A stretch of DNA of 64,000 nt from Nothopassalora personata. Taxonomy: Eukaryota; Ascomycota; Dothideomycetes; Mycosphaerellales; Mycosphaerellaceae. Positions within the stretch are counted from its first letter, which is position 1. Each line of letters opens with the position of its first letter. The position numbers and the translations under genes are program-made. The stretch is from NCBI GenBank assembly GCA_033816765.1, contig CM066290.1, positions 992,001-1,056,000 on the forward strand, written 5' to 3'. The notes below the pieces were generated by a model that saw only the letters and a list, made by a program, of their open reading frames with translations, did no database searches and had not been told where the DNA came from. This document shows, one piece after another, positions 9,580-19,368 of the stretch.

Positions 9580-10560
9580 CCTCTGAGTGAGTCCTGTTGG
9601 CAATGTTGGGAGCAAGAGACAAGCGTCCCAAGCTTCTTGATGTAGACGACAAGCCCGCCACATAGTTCTTATCATTATTGCTTGCTTCACTGCGATCCCG
9701 CAATCGCGGCAGTGGGGGTGCAGTGATACCTGCCATTTCGGTCAGTGGTGTGGTGTGCCCATAGTGGTTAGCAATGAGACTATGACATGACTAGCGAGGC
9801 AATCATCAACACCGAGCGGCAATTGGCTCGCATTGACATTGAGGACCTTCCGCAAGGGGTAAGAAGGACGTTGATGCCTTGGCGCAGGTACCGAGGGCGG
9901 GGGTGTGGATCAACAACAAGCCATTGCTTCGTCGTCTTCGCGAGTTTCTCTTCATGTCGGCATCGTATATGACCATCACGAAGCGGACGGTGACAGCGGA
10001 CTGTCTTGGCATGCAGTGGTGTAGAGTGACCTGGTGGCGGACGTGTCCAGTCCGCAAGGGACAGACCTCGTGACGACTGACACGCGATGTCAATATCACC
10101 ATCAAAAGGCCGGCAGTTTCCGTGTCCCTCCAGCATTGGCGGTCTTGCTCAAAGGACGGACGGCGGCGGAGCGTATCTCGCGCGCGACATGCTGGCCGAC
10201 GATGGATGCGTATGAAATGTCGTGGAAGAAGCAGAAGAATGCAAGACGCACACTGTACGGGACAATGTTCCTGGAGAGGTTCGGCCGAGGATCGGTATCG
10301 CGACAACCTTGGACGGCTTCTTGATCACCATCATCTCAAGCGTCATCGAAGACTATGACTACCTCTCACGACGCTGCGCGATGGTATACGTTCAGACTGT
10401 CGCAATGCTTCCTCATAGCCGAATCGCTCGAACGATGGGATCGCTCATCGCGTCTACTAGCACAAAACCAATGACTATACCAGTTTCTTCATCGGTCTTT
10501 GCGATAACAAAGGACATTGTTGCCCTACCACAACACAATGCCTTGTGTAGCCCAGAGCCC
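9580..10560. other. Unassigned region, possibly gene remnants
   Basis: Long but overlapping frames on both strands. None has a motif I recognise. A plus-strand stretch around 10290-10480 (GIATTLDGFLITIISSVIED) looks mildly protein-like but has no clear start or partner exon. Nothing firm can be called. Confidence 0.3.
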
Positions 10561-10563
10561 TAA

Positions 10564-10570
10564 TATATAA
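10564..10570 (+). promoter_or_regulatory. TATA-like element before the RING gene
   Basis: TATATAA about 150 bp before the ATG of the downstream RING protein, a spacing usual for a fungal core promoter. Function is inferred. Confidence 0.35.
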
Positions 10571-10717
10571 GCTCCCACGTTCTCCCTTGTGGATCGCTCT
10601 GTCCCACTTGTAGCAGCACCTTGCAATCGACTTTCCGGTACAGCTCGATTCGCATCTAGAGCTCCAAAGATCACACCCTCTCACACCACAGCCACCCACC
10701 CAAGCACACCAAATACA

Positions 10718-11233
10718 ATGCCGCCCTTCAACGCGCACACTGTCGATGAAGACTTCTTCGTAAGTCTCTGCGGCACACCAGAAATCCCAAGGATATGTGG
10801 GTATGGTTACGGACACCAGCAGCAGCCAGAAGATGGAATCGAGGCATGGCTCCAGAACAACATTGCCATCGTCGTGGTCGGGACCATGATCTTCACCGCT
10901 GTGCTCTTCTATGCTTACGTGCTGTACAGAGAGCTCTACACTGCACAGACTGATCTTGAACAAGGCATCTCCCAAGAGATGGCGCCGCATCCCAAGATCG
11001 GTCCGGCGAGGTCGGCTGTTGTTGATGGCCTTCCAGTGCATACAGTGACCGAAGAAGAGGCTCACGCCAATGATGAGTGCGTTATCTGCTGTTCGGGGTT
11101 CGAAGCAGGGGACAAGGTAACGGTCCTTCCTTGCCGACATAAGTTCAACTCAGCGTGCATCCGGACGTGGTTGATGCAAAGGGGTGAGTGTCCTTGCTGT
11201 CGTGAGGAGCTTCCGTTGTTCTTCGGCCAGTGA
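10718..11233 (+). CDS. Single-pass membrane RING-type E3 ligase-like protein
   Basis: 171 residues from ATG 10718; longer alternative starts begin at non-ATG codons. An N-terminal segment is followed by one transmembrane helix (NNIAIVVVGTMIFTAVLFYA, about residues 46-70) and a C-terminal RING finger: CVICCSGF...VLPCRHKFNSACIRTWL...CPCC. RING-H2 proteins of this layout transfer ubiquitin from E2 enzymes to membrane targets. In RING-H2 the consensus is C-x-H-x2-H-x2-C; here the second His is Asn (HKFNSAC), so one zinc ligand is missing or replaced. The hydrophobic Ile and Trp (CVI, RTWL) that contact E2 are kept. The gene is intronless, with a TATA-like element upstream. Confidence 0.75.
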   Translation: MPPFNAHTVDEDFFVSLCGTPEIPRICGYGYGHQQQPEDGIEAWLQNNIAIVVVGTMIFTAVLFYAYVLYRELYTAQTDLEQGISQEMAPHPKIGPARSAVVDGLPVHTVTEEEAHANDECVICCSGFEAGDKVTVLPCRHKFNSACIRTWLMQRGECPCCREELPLFFGQ

Positions 11234-11391
11234 GATACAAGTAGCCAAGACCTTATGTCTTGGTAGTGAGTACTGATATCGGTGAGAATGTAAGGTATCT
11301 ACAGTCGATGTAAGCTGCGTTCTCCTTGTGTATCATGTTCAACAGATATTCAGTCGTGCTTCGTCCAAATGCTCTGCCTCCACCTAAGACT

Positions 11392-12045
11392 TTACACTCG
11401 TTCCACCCCGTGGATTTGGCGAAGTGGCGTCGCAGTATTTGCATGATCCATGTACAACCCATAACAACGACCAGTAAGTGAAGCCATCCTTAATGATCTC
11501 GTCGAGAAAGATTTCCGTATCTTCCACCACTGGACAAAGTGCGTCGCGTGCAGCGCATCCTCGCCCTCCACAAGATGAAACAGACCGGGCGTCCATTTGG
11601 AATAACCAGGAGATCTAGGATTACTGGGTCGGAAGAGATCGAATGAGCTCAAGTGCAAGTCGAGGCGCAAATGTCAAGATACCTCGAGCCATGGATCTCC
11701 GTCGCCGACGAGCAAGACATCGCTCAAGGATAAGTCTTCTAGGGTAGCCGGGCGTAGTCTCAAGATGTACATCAGATCATCCAAGGTGATCTGAAGGCCG
11801 GTCAACCGCAACTCTGCGTGAGCCAGATCCTTGGCCATTCCCATGCATCCCAGGTTGTACGAGGCCTCTTCACACTGATGCTCAATTCTGAGACACAGAA
11901 ACTCGAGTCTGTTGGCACGTGTCAATATGCCCCTTTTACGCTCAAGCTCCTGTAGTGAATCCGGAGATGTAAAGGATTCTGCGTCTTTCAGATATGCATG
12001 AAATTCGACTGATGTGAGGTCCTTCCCGATACCAGCCTGAAATGT
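11392..12045 (-). pseudogene. Hypothetical protein with Leu-rich, F-box-family-like stretch, interrupted by TGA
   Basis: A minus-strand frame runs from about 12045, just after an acceptor-like catttcag, so an upstream exon is likely. It reaches TGA at 11674-11676 and continues in the same frame to 11392. Before the stop it reads like the C-terminal region of a fungal F-box/leucine-rich hypothetical (RANRLEFLCLRIEH, LRLRPATLEDLSLSDVLL). After the stop it continues plausibly with HLRLDLHLSSFDLF. A single CGA-to-TGA change would explain the break. Alternatively an intron begins at the gtatct just before the TGA. Function is unknown and the gene model is weak. Confidence 0.35.
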
Positions 12046-12059
12046 GTGAGACTAACGCA

Positions 12060-12491
12060 GGCGTACTCGCACGGGCACGGCCGGACCAATGACTGACTCG
12101 TGATATGCCCTATGCATTTCTTGGTAGACTTCTTCAGCTCCACCTCCTACTTAACAAACAAACTCTCTCTCTGTGCTGTGTCGCCAGCTTCCTGTGCATC
12201 TGGAGTCGGCCAGCAGCATTCGATCGATTCTCAGGCACCAACATATTGGCGGCATCACTTGAGGCATCATCGACAGCCTTTGTCTCGGCGGCACCCCGCG
12301 CTGCATACATCACAAGCAATCACCACGCCCATTGTGCTCACCTCCACAGATCTTGGTAGACGTGAGACGAAGCCCAGAGTCTAATTGGTCAATTACGAGC
12401 ACATCGCAAACAAGACCGTTTACCCATCGTCTTGGCCGATCGGAATATTACAACAGCATACTCGAGTGCAGGTTCCCATCCATCCAGGTGA
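12060..12491. other. Intergenic, no gene recognised
   Basis: Short frames only, without motifs. Likely the promoter and 5' UTR of the gene beginning at 12492. Confidence 0.4.
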
Positions 12492-13922
12492 ATGGCGCCC
12501 ACGACTCCTCAAGCCGTGCACGCCCCTGCCTTCTCTTCGCCTATGACGCCAAACAGAATCACCAAGAGTCGCAGCGGAAACAATTCTCGGAGCACCAGAC
12601 AGCGGAGCAGAATGCCAGCTTCAGTCAGCAGTGGCGGCGTGCTGCAGGACATGGTCAACGAGGCGCAGGAAGTGGTCGCAGGAGCCAGCGGAAACTCCAG
12701 GGGCAAGGGAAAGGCCAGGAGCAGCGAGTCAGATGCCGCAGGCAGCAGCAGGGAACACTATGAAGCGGACGTAAAGATGGCGGAAGCCCTCCAAGCTGAG
12801 GAGGATGCGAAAGAGGACGTTGAGGAGCTGTGTCCGGTCACCGACAAAGATGTGAAGCCATTTCCAATCATGGAACTGCCCACCGAGATACGACTCGAGA
12901 TCTACCGCGCCTGTTTGACGAGACCGTATAACATCCTGCTGTCGAAGAAGGAGCAACCACCACAGATTATGGAGAAGGACTTGGAAACGAACAAGGGTCT
13001 CGTCAATACGGCAGAGACTCATTCTGACGCTGAAGACACGGAGGACGATGCACAGCGACGTTCGAACATGAGGACACGTCACCAGCGTAATACTTCCGCG
13101 GGAGACTTAGCCTCTCCAATTGTCCGGCGTGCTGGCCTCGCCAGCGGGGTGGTCAGAGGTCTGGCTTCTCGAGGTGCTCGTCCCATCCGCTTGCACACTA
13201 GCCGTTCTGCACCTGGATCAGCTGCAGGCAACAATATCCACGGGAGCCCGCAATTTGGCGCAACACAGACCGCCAACACTGGCATGGTCTTCCGCTCGGC
13301 CACCACACGGCCTACTAATGCTCGCAGACACGTCAACACGTCTCGTGGCGGCGTGACCAACTCCACCGAACCAGCGCGCAACCAGAATGCCGATCCTCTC
13401 CTCGTCAACATACTTCCGGTCAGCAGAGACATCTACAAGGAGGCTCGAAGTGTGCTGTACAACGAAAACATCTTCAACCTCGATCTTGACACCGCGATGC
13501 CGACATTGGCCTGCCTACATCAACGCTCGCGCCGCCAAATCAAGCACATTGAACTGGAGATTCCGACTTATAACGAAATTCTCGAACGCTTCCAGGAGAC
13601 GGTGCGACTTAGTCTGCGATACTGCACCGGCTTGAAGAAGATTGTCATTCACATGCCATTCACGCTACCCGGCGCTGATGGTAGCGGCACCACCGGTAAC
13701 ACAACCGTCTATGCGAATGGTTTCGACATCCTGAGATGGCTGCCGCAAGAGTGCAATGTCGTTCTGCGGGGCAACATCTGTTCAGAGATCTCGATTGTTG
13801 TCAACAAGCACTTGCACCTTGCAAAGACCCTTGATAAGGTACGTTACTCCGTCATGCAATCCCACTTGGGAGACTGGATTCCATGCATTCTCTCTTCGCC
13901 GGATCAAGATCGCTTGCTCTAG
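12492..13922 (+). CDS. F-box/2EXR-like hypothetical protein
   Basis: At least 449 residues from ATG 12492. A ~120-residue low-complexity basic N terminus precedes FPIMELPTEIRLEIYRACL, the L-P-x-E-I-R-x-x-I-Y helix typical of fungal F-box-like or 2EXR domains. After a second disordered, Arg/Ser/Thr-rich insert comes LVNILPVSRDIYKEARSVLY, the usual continuation of that family. F-box proteins link targets to SCF ubiquitin ligases, but 2EXR-type copies are mostly uncharacterised. The open frame ends at TAG 13920-13922. However, an excellent donor (aag|gtacgt at 13839) suggests that the last 27 codons are intronic. Downstream, TFAYTWKLAYARRQL in a frame ending at TGA 14138-14140 looks like the true C terminus. 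I could not join them with one clean intron. Confidence 0.65.
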   Translation: MAPTTPQAVHAPAFSSPMTPNRITKSRSGNNSRSTRQRSRMPASVSSGGVLQDMVNEAQEVVAGASGNSRGKGKARSSESDAAGSSREHYEADVKMAEALQAEEDAKEDVEELCPVTDKDVKPFPIMELPTEIRLEIYRACLTRPYNILLSKKEQPPQIMEKDLETNKGLVNTAETHSDAEDTEDDAQRRSNMRTRHQRNTSAGDLASPIVRRAGLASGVVRGLASRGARPIRLHTSRSAPGSAAGNNIHGSPQFGATQTANTGMVFRSATTRPTNARRHVNTSRGGVTNSTEPARNQNADPLLVNILPVSRDIYKEARSVLYNENIFNLDLDTAMPTLACLHQRSRRQIKHIELEIPTYNEILERFQETVRLSLRYCTGLKKIVIHMPFTLPGADGSGTTGNTTVYANGFDILRWLPQECNVVLRGNICSEISIVVNKHLHLAKTLDKVRYSVMQSHLGDWIPCILSSPDQDRLL

Positions 13923-14140
13923 ACACGATCCGTCGCGGGCAATGTCGACAACAACCCTGATCTTGCGGATACATCGGCCCTCTTTGATTGTCAAGGAGCT
14001 GCCTCATCCATCATAACCCCTTCGATCTCCTCTGTCAACTAGACGTCGACACATTTGCTTACACGTGGAAGCTCGCGTACGCCCGTCGACAACTGATCTC
14101 GAACGACACTAGCGGCTCTCCCTCGAACTCGAACAGTTGA

Positions 14141-15023
14141 CTCGGAAAAGCTGCTGGCGATACTGGTGGCGAACAATACTAAGATTCTGGGACTCACAGG
14201 GCACCTTTGAATTACGGAAGATCATTTGCAGTAGTCCTGAGACTGCCAAGACTCGTCGATACGGATGAGGTGAGCTTGACCTGAGAAGCGTGGGCAACGA
14301 TTGGGCACCTGTTGTGGGAGCCGATGAGCCATGGACTTATGGTTCAGGAAGTGCCTGTGACGGCTTGTCTGTATTCCGGCGAGCGTGTTTGACACTTATG
14401 AGTGAGACGTATTATCGATACGGAATCCAGCAGCTTGATGTCTGAATGAAACTGGAAATGGCGCGAGGAGATGTGGTTTACTTCCTCTTTCACTTGCTCC
14501 CCTGCATTGAGACTGAGACCCAGCAGCAGTCGCGTGTGGCTGCTGCTGCTGGATCGCGGCCACATGCCATGCTTGCGACGCGCTCTCCTGCAATCAAGAC
14601 ATCGGTATTCCTGGTACGAGCAGCGAGCACCATCCTGGCTCGTGATACATGTTCAAGTTGGTATTTTGCATGTTGGCATATCGCTCACACAGACCCATGG
14701 CGAGTGGTGGAGTACCGATGCACCAACCTCAAAGCTTTCTAAACAATCCCGAATCGCGCGAGGTACAAGTTATGCACGTTAAACGAAGCAACAAATCTGT
14801 GCCATCAGGTCCAAAACGTACGCGGCGACCCCAATCGACGGTTTGACATGTGTCACTACTGCCAAGTTCACGGCTTTTGGACAAGGAACAGCCTGCCAGT
14901 CGATGTTTCGATGTCCCTTTGACGTAGTGCATCATATCGACACCTCAGTATGTAATGCACTGCATCCGCCTCCCCAAAGCTCAACTGTGTGCTCTCGCGA
15001 TGAAGCAGCGTTATTACTCCAAT
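14141..15023. other. Intergenic, no gene recognised
   Basis: Nearly 900 bp with only short frames. A small CAG/CTG-type patch lies near 14520-14550. No tRNA or repeat element recognised. Confidence 0.4.
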
Positions 15024-16562
15024 ATGTCGGACGAAACCCTGCAGCCTCCGACAGTTGATGGTCCTCCCGCGGATCGTCCTGCATCACAGTATCGTCCACC
15101 ATTACCACCAAGAACACCCTTGTCGCCACCAGACGAAGCGGAGGAGCATCCCGATCTCCAGCGACCAGAAAATGTGAAGAGGACATCTTACTTTCCTATG
15201 CTGCCGGAACCGGAGGACCAGTCGCATGCACAGACACCAGCATCAACCAAACTTGGCCCTGACTTCGTCGATGCTCGACCCGCAAATATTGATCCTCCTT
15301 GTCCTCCTTCCGACAGCGATGCCACCAGAGAAAGCCCCAAGGGTCTCAATGACGTTCCCGTCAACACCAACCATCCACTACCTCCTCAACGCCAAAGCGG
15401 AGTAGTCGGGGACGTTCCAAATACCTCATCCTCACCAACCTGGCACCGCTCCGCAACAACCCTAACCGCCTTCTTGATCCCCTTCCCCAAGCCCCAACTC
15501 CCACCCGTCAGCGCCCAAACCACCTCCGACCTCATCCCACCCCGCTTCATGATCTACACCCCTCCCTCCGCTCCCTTCCTCCCCAAATCCTCCGGCGAGA
15601 CCCGCATCGAGGCCTGGCGCAAAGAAGGCATCTCCCACCTCTGCCGCCGCAAATGGTACGAAGAACTCCGCGAAGCGAAAATGCGCCAGCCAAAGAACGG
15701 CAAGACTACCAAGTGGAAACGAGCCAAATGGCGCGCTACCAAAGGGACAGAGTGGGGAATTGACAAGACCAAGTCTACGAATTTGGAGTTTTTGAATCGC
15801 GTGGCGAGACTGCAGGATGAGAGCGATGAGGTTGCTAGCGATGTTTATGCGAAGCGCATGGCGCCGGAGGAACTGGTCTTGTTGCATCCTCCCGAGGAGG
15901 GGTTGAGGATGATGAGTGATGGGAGTCATGATGATCACGATGAGGAGTTGCTGCGGGAGGAGTTCCTGGCGAGTTTGGGGAGGACGAGGAAGAGGGCGTG
16001 GAGGGATAGCGTTATTTCTGCTCTGTTGTTCGCGCCGGCGATTGTGGTTGATACTTTTGCTGTGCCGGTTTGGCCGTTTGGGGGACTGGCGGAGATTGAT
16101 GCGGGTAAGTTGTGTCACCATCCCTTCGACTTCTCTTCTTGCTTGACTCACATCTTCTCTCTCTCTCGCACAGTATGGTTCTACGCCTCTTTCCGTGGAG
16201 CGCGCACCAGCAGCAGTATCACCAAGCGTCTCTCGACCACATCGAAGTCTAAGCAACTCGATCTCACCCTCGCGCCCTTTGCGAAGATGGATGTGCTGGA
16301 GCGGTACTTGGCTGCTCGATGCCATGATGCGGATCCCAAACTGTTTCCGGAGTATGTCGCGACGCCTTCTGATACGGAGGTCTTGAAGGCGATTGGGTGG
16401 AAGCATTGTCTGCCGGAGGGCGAGATGGGGTGGGAGGATCGACAGTGGGAATTGACTCAGGTCAAGGACGATTTGGAGAGGTGTTTTATGAAAGCGGCGA
16501 AGGAGTGGGTCAAGTTTTGCAAGCGATGGGTCAAGGATCCGGAGAAGGCTGTGAGCAAGTAG
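15024..16562 (+). CDS. Conserved-looking fungal membrane-associated protein of unknown function
   Basis: 489 residues in two exons, 15024-16104 and 16174-16562. The intron 16105-16173 has gtaagt and a pyrimidine-rich cacag end. It is a multiple of three and leaves the frame open, so reading through would wrongly insert 23 residues. Earlier in-frame ATGs (14955, 15000) exist, so the start is uncertain. The N-terminal ~150 residues are Pro-rich and disordered. A basic central region (WYEELREAKMRQPK) follows. Then comes one strongly hydrophobic segment (SVISALLFAPAIVVDTFAVP, WPFGGLAEID) and an acidic/aromatic C terminus. The hydrophobic segment followed by WPFGG-x-x-EID looks like a conserved signature, but I cannot name the family. 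Confidence 0.7.
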   Translation: MSDETLQPPTVDGPPADRPASQYRPPLPPRTPLSPPDEAEEHPDLQRPENVKRTSYFPMLPEPEDQSHAQTPASTKLGPDFVDARPANIDPPCPPSDSDATRESPKGLNDVPVNTNHPLPPQRQSGVVGDVPNTSSSPTWHRSATTLTAFLIPFPKPQLPPVSAQTTSDLIPPRFMIYTPPSAPFLPKSSGETRIEAWRKEGISHLCRRKWYEELREAKMRQPKNGKTTKWKRAKWRATKGTEWGIDKTKSTNLEFLNRVARLQDESDEVASDVYAKRMAPEELVLLHPPEEGLRMMSDGSHDDHDEELLREEFLASLGRTRKRAWRDSVISALLFAPAIVVDTFAVPVWPFGGLAEIDAGKLCHHPFDFSSCLTHIFSLSRTVWFYASFRGARTSSSITKRLSTTSKSKQLDLTLAPFAKMDVLERYLAARCHDADPKLFPEYVATPSDTEVLKAIGWKHCLPEGEMGWEDRQWELTQVKDDLERCFMKAAKEWVKFCKRWVKDPEKAVSK

Positions 16563-16666
16563 ACAAGACAAGCCGTCAGAAGTAGTTCTCATGCCCGGCA
16601 AGGTTTTTACAAAGTCTCATCCTTAGTACACTTACTCCACCTCCTTCACTTCTCCAATCACATCAC

Positions 16667-17014
16667 CTACCAATTCGCTCCCGCCTCTTTCTCCACAGCC
16701 TCAACCCAATCCCGCTTCGCTTTGTACTGAAGCGGACGCTGTTGCTCGAACCTGCGGAAGCGTATCTGCATATTGAGCGCTCAAGCGCTATAGCAACACA
16801 TGCGGAGTGGTGCGCATCTTGCTATGCACGTGGCAATTGCCCATCGAGTCCTTCATTGCTTCTTACGAGTCTGCCCACTTCCAGGTCCAGATTTTACCTT
16901 TGTGGCTTCGTCGGAGGGGGCAAAGTCGGGGTGTTCGCGGAAGAGTTGGGTGCGGCATTCGTCGAGCCATCAGACGTGTGCGGCTTCTGGTTGCTCAGGC
17001 GCCTCTTCTGGCAT
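16667..17014 (-). pseudogene. Small two-exon protein with an in-frame TGA
   Basis: Two coding-like exons fit together: 17014-16898 (ATG, then WLDECRTQLFREHPDFAPSD, ending EATK) and 16765-16667 (IRFRRFEQQRPLQYKAKRDW to TAG). They are separated by a 132-bp intron 16766-16897 with a gtaaaa donor and tatgcag acceptor. The exons join in phase and the composition is clearly protein-like: charged, helical, about 75 residues. One TGA (16970-16972) interrupts the first exon after codon 14, and no alternative start or acceptor lies beyond it. The locus is therefore a freshly broken gene, a sequence error, or has a different first exon. I do not recognise the family. Confidence 0.4.
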
Positions 17015-17425
17015 CAGGGAGGTCTCTGGGGGTTAGGAGACATGATGGATGGGCTGAGCTTGATGTGTGTATGTAGGCATGGAGGGCTTTTTTGCGGGAG
17101 GAGATGCTGGAGTTTTCCTTTCGTGTGCGAGAACGGTCGGGATGGTGCTTGAGATTTGTACGGCGACGAAGGCCTGGAGTCACGGGGCAACACGACTGGT
17201 CCAGGTGCTTTCCTCCGCGAGAGCATTCAAGAGCGTACTGTAGCCTACAGTAGTGTTTCACGTCTGAAGAAGAATGGCTCGGGCGTAGATACTGCCATAC
17301 ATTACGAAAAATTACAATACTCACTATGCCATTTATAATCACGGGTCAATTGTCGGGTACCTCTTCATGTTCAATCATAGCTCGTAGTCTTCAGGCCTGT
17401 CGGTCGGAAAACATCGGTCGTGAAA
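17015..17425. other. Intergenic, no gene recognised
   Basis: No protein-like frame and no repeat seen between two minus-strand loci. Confidence 0.4.
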
Positions 17426-18913
17426 TCACCTCTCCGTATACATACTTAATAAGTCGATCAACATCTCAACGCTCTCTCGCTCGTACTTTGCCACACTTTG
17501 CACCCTCATCTCCATCGATGCTGTAGCCGGAGCTTCCAGATGTCCTTCCTTCTGTCGAATAGAGTGCTCCGTACTCTTGACTTGCTTTGGACTGACACAG
17601 CAAACTCTGAAGTGAGGGGCCAGGCCTGTGACTTGATAATAGCCAGCGACTTCATCAGCGATACCGAGCTTTATTTGACTTCTGAGGCCCGGCTTGCCCT
17701 CAAGCGGAGGTCCCTCGATTCCCACGACGAACCATGAAGTCAACCCGCTGGTAGTTGCTGCTGCCTCGGGACGCGCAATGAGGGCAGGTGCCTCAACTGG
17801 TGGAATCAGGGATGCCATATCGTCTTCGCGGCCGCCATTGCGGGAGTAGATCCTTTGCAGCACTTTACAGCCCGAAGGATATGCCTTTTCAAGTTTGAAC
17901 GACAGTGTGCCAGTGCATCGTGCGAGTAGGCGTCCGATGGGGCGAAGATCGCTGAAGTCAGTGTGGCCGTAACGGAACGCGCGTTTTAGCATCGTGCCAA
18001 GAATGTCGACTTCCCATGCTGAGCAAGATCGTTGTGTGGGTTGGAAGAGATGTTCTTGAGCCTTGGACACCATTTCAGGTGTGCGAATACACATGAGTCT
18101 AGCTTCCGTGGATTCTGGTCGTGATGCAGCTGACGCATCGAGTGCGATTGGACTCTTCTCCAGCGTCGCCTCGCTCCTTGGCCGTGATCTGCCGACAGGC
18201 TTTGTGCACGACCGCTTGTGATAGAAGACGGTGTCCAGTCTGGCTGTAGAAGTTTTTGCCGTAGACTTGACTTTGCTAGCGACCCTCTTGACCGAGTTCT
18301 TACGTGACGCTTTAGTCTCCTTGGTAAGCAGCCTCGAGTTCCGCGCTGAGTCTTCACTGCGAAGCGCGAGGGGCAATGCTGTAAGTTCTGGATCGGCGCC
18401 TGCGAACGTCTGAAGCCTGGAATCCTCAGCAGCGGCGATTCGTAAGGACTGAGAAAGCGACAGCGAGGTCTTCTGATGTTTGTGGCTGGATTGAGCGGCG
18501 TTTGGACGAGAGGGCGTGCGGGCTCTCTTCAGTAAAGCCTGGCGAGACTCTGATCTGACGTGCTCGACATCTGTCTTTGGAGTTCTGGTCGCAAGAGTGG
18601 TTGGTCGAGAGTCAATCGGATCAATCCTGGGCACCACGGGAGCAGGAATCTCATTCTTGTTGAGCCCACGTTCCTTCAAGCTGAGAGGTCTATGGACGAG
18701 ATATGCTCTCGCTCGTTCACCTGCAGATCTGTCTCGGATAGTAGTGCCGCTGAACTGGACGACCTGTAGATGATATGGTATCAAGGTCGACGACTTGTAG
18801 AACGGTGGCTTATGAGGCTCCTGCCGACGTGATGGGTGGGTGGTCATGGTTGCGGTGGGCTGGAGAGAAGTGGGAGCAAAACGATGACGAGCGATGAGAG
18901 AATCAGTAGGCAT
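17426..18913 (-). CDS. Hypothetical basic, largely disordered protein
   Basis: 495 residues in a single uninterrupted frame from ATG 18913 to 17426. The first ~290 residues are rich in Arg, Lys, Ser and Thr with little predicted order (SRKNSVKRVASKVKSTAKTS). The C-terminal ~180 residues are more globular (WEVDILGTMLKRAFRYGHTD, GLTSWFVVGIEGPPLEGKP). No signal peptide or membrane segment. I recognise no domain. The length of the clean frame argues that it is real, and it may be lineage-specific. Nuclear localisation is a guess from the basic stretches. Confidence 0.6.
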   Translation of the reverse strand: MPTDSLIARHRFAPTSLQPTATMTTHPSRRQEPHKPPFYKSSTLIPYHLQVVQFSGTTIRDRSAGERARAYLVHRPLSLKERGLNKNEIPAPVVPRIDPIDSRPTTLATRTPKTDVEHVRSESRQALLKRARTPSRPNAAQSSHKHQKTSLSLSQSLRIAAAEDSRLQTFAGADPELTALPLALRSEDSARNSRLLTKETKASRKNSVKRVASKVKSTAKTSTARLDTVFYHKRSCTKPVGRSRPRSEATLEKSPIALDASAASRPESTEARLMCIRTPEMVSKAQEHLFQPTQRSCSAWEVDILGTMLKRAFRYGHTDFSDLRPIGRLLARCTGTLSFKLEKAYPSGCKVLQRIYSRNGGREDDMASLIPPVEAPALIARPEAAATTSGLTSWFVVGIEGPPLEGKPGLRSQIKLGIADEVAGYYQVTGLAPHFRVCCVSPKQVKSTEHSIRQKEGHLEAPATASMEMRVQSVAKYERESVEMLIDLLSMYTER

Positions 18914-19347
18914 CGCAGTGTTTTAAGCACCATCTCTCGAGTATACTTTTCCTGTGCACGAACGCGCCGGGGAATCTTACATAGTTCATTCACGAGTCCG
19001 CAAACGGCGCTTCATCGACGGAATGGTTCACGCGCTGGAGGAGCATGAGCGCGAACTGGCCTCTGTCGTTCGCGCTTAGGTATAAGCAGCTCAGAAGATG
19101 CCAGGATTTCCCCGTCACGGACTCGCGAGTCCAAGGTTTCGAGAAACAGCTAGCGATGGCCAAGTTTCGAGACGAAATTTTTGCCTGATCGATGGACGGA
19201 CACCGTGCAGAAAGGCTGTGAGGACAAAGATTGCGATAGAAGATGAGTGAAGCGGGCGGTCTGTATGTGAGGCACCAGTGCGGCCGCTCCTTTTGACAGA
19301 GGCAAGATGGCGGTCGAACAACAATGCAGCCTTTGAGCTCGCAGTCG

Positions 19348-19368
19348 CAGCAGCAGCAGCAGCAGCAG
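19348..19368. repeat. (CAG)7 trinucleotide repeat
   Basis: Seven perfect CAG units in a non-coding stretch, a likely length-polymorphic microsatellite. Confidence 0.85.

Noticed and set aside
15462..16601. Minus-strand 379-codon frame
   Set aside because: Lies opposite a better-supported plus-strand gene with a clean intron; its composition is Arg/Gln-rich and without motifs.
6702..16972. TGA recoded as an amino acid
   Set aside because: TGA is the natural stop of several intact genes in the window (Red1-like at 32937-32939 and YTH at 46828-46830), so local decay or error is the simpler explanation.
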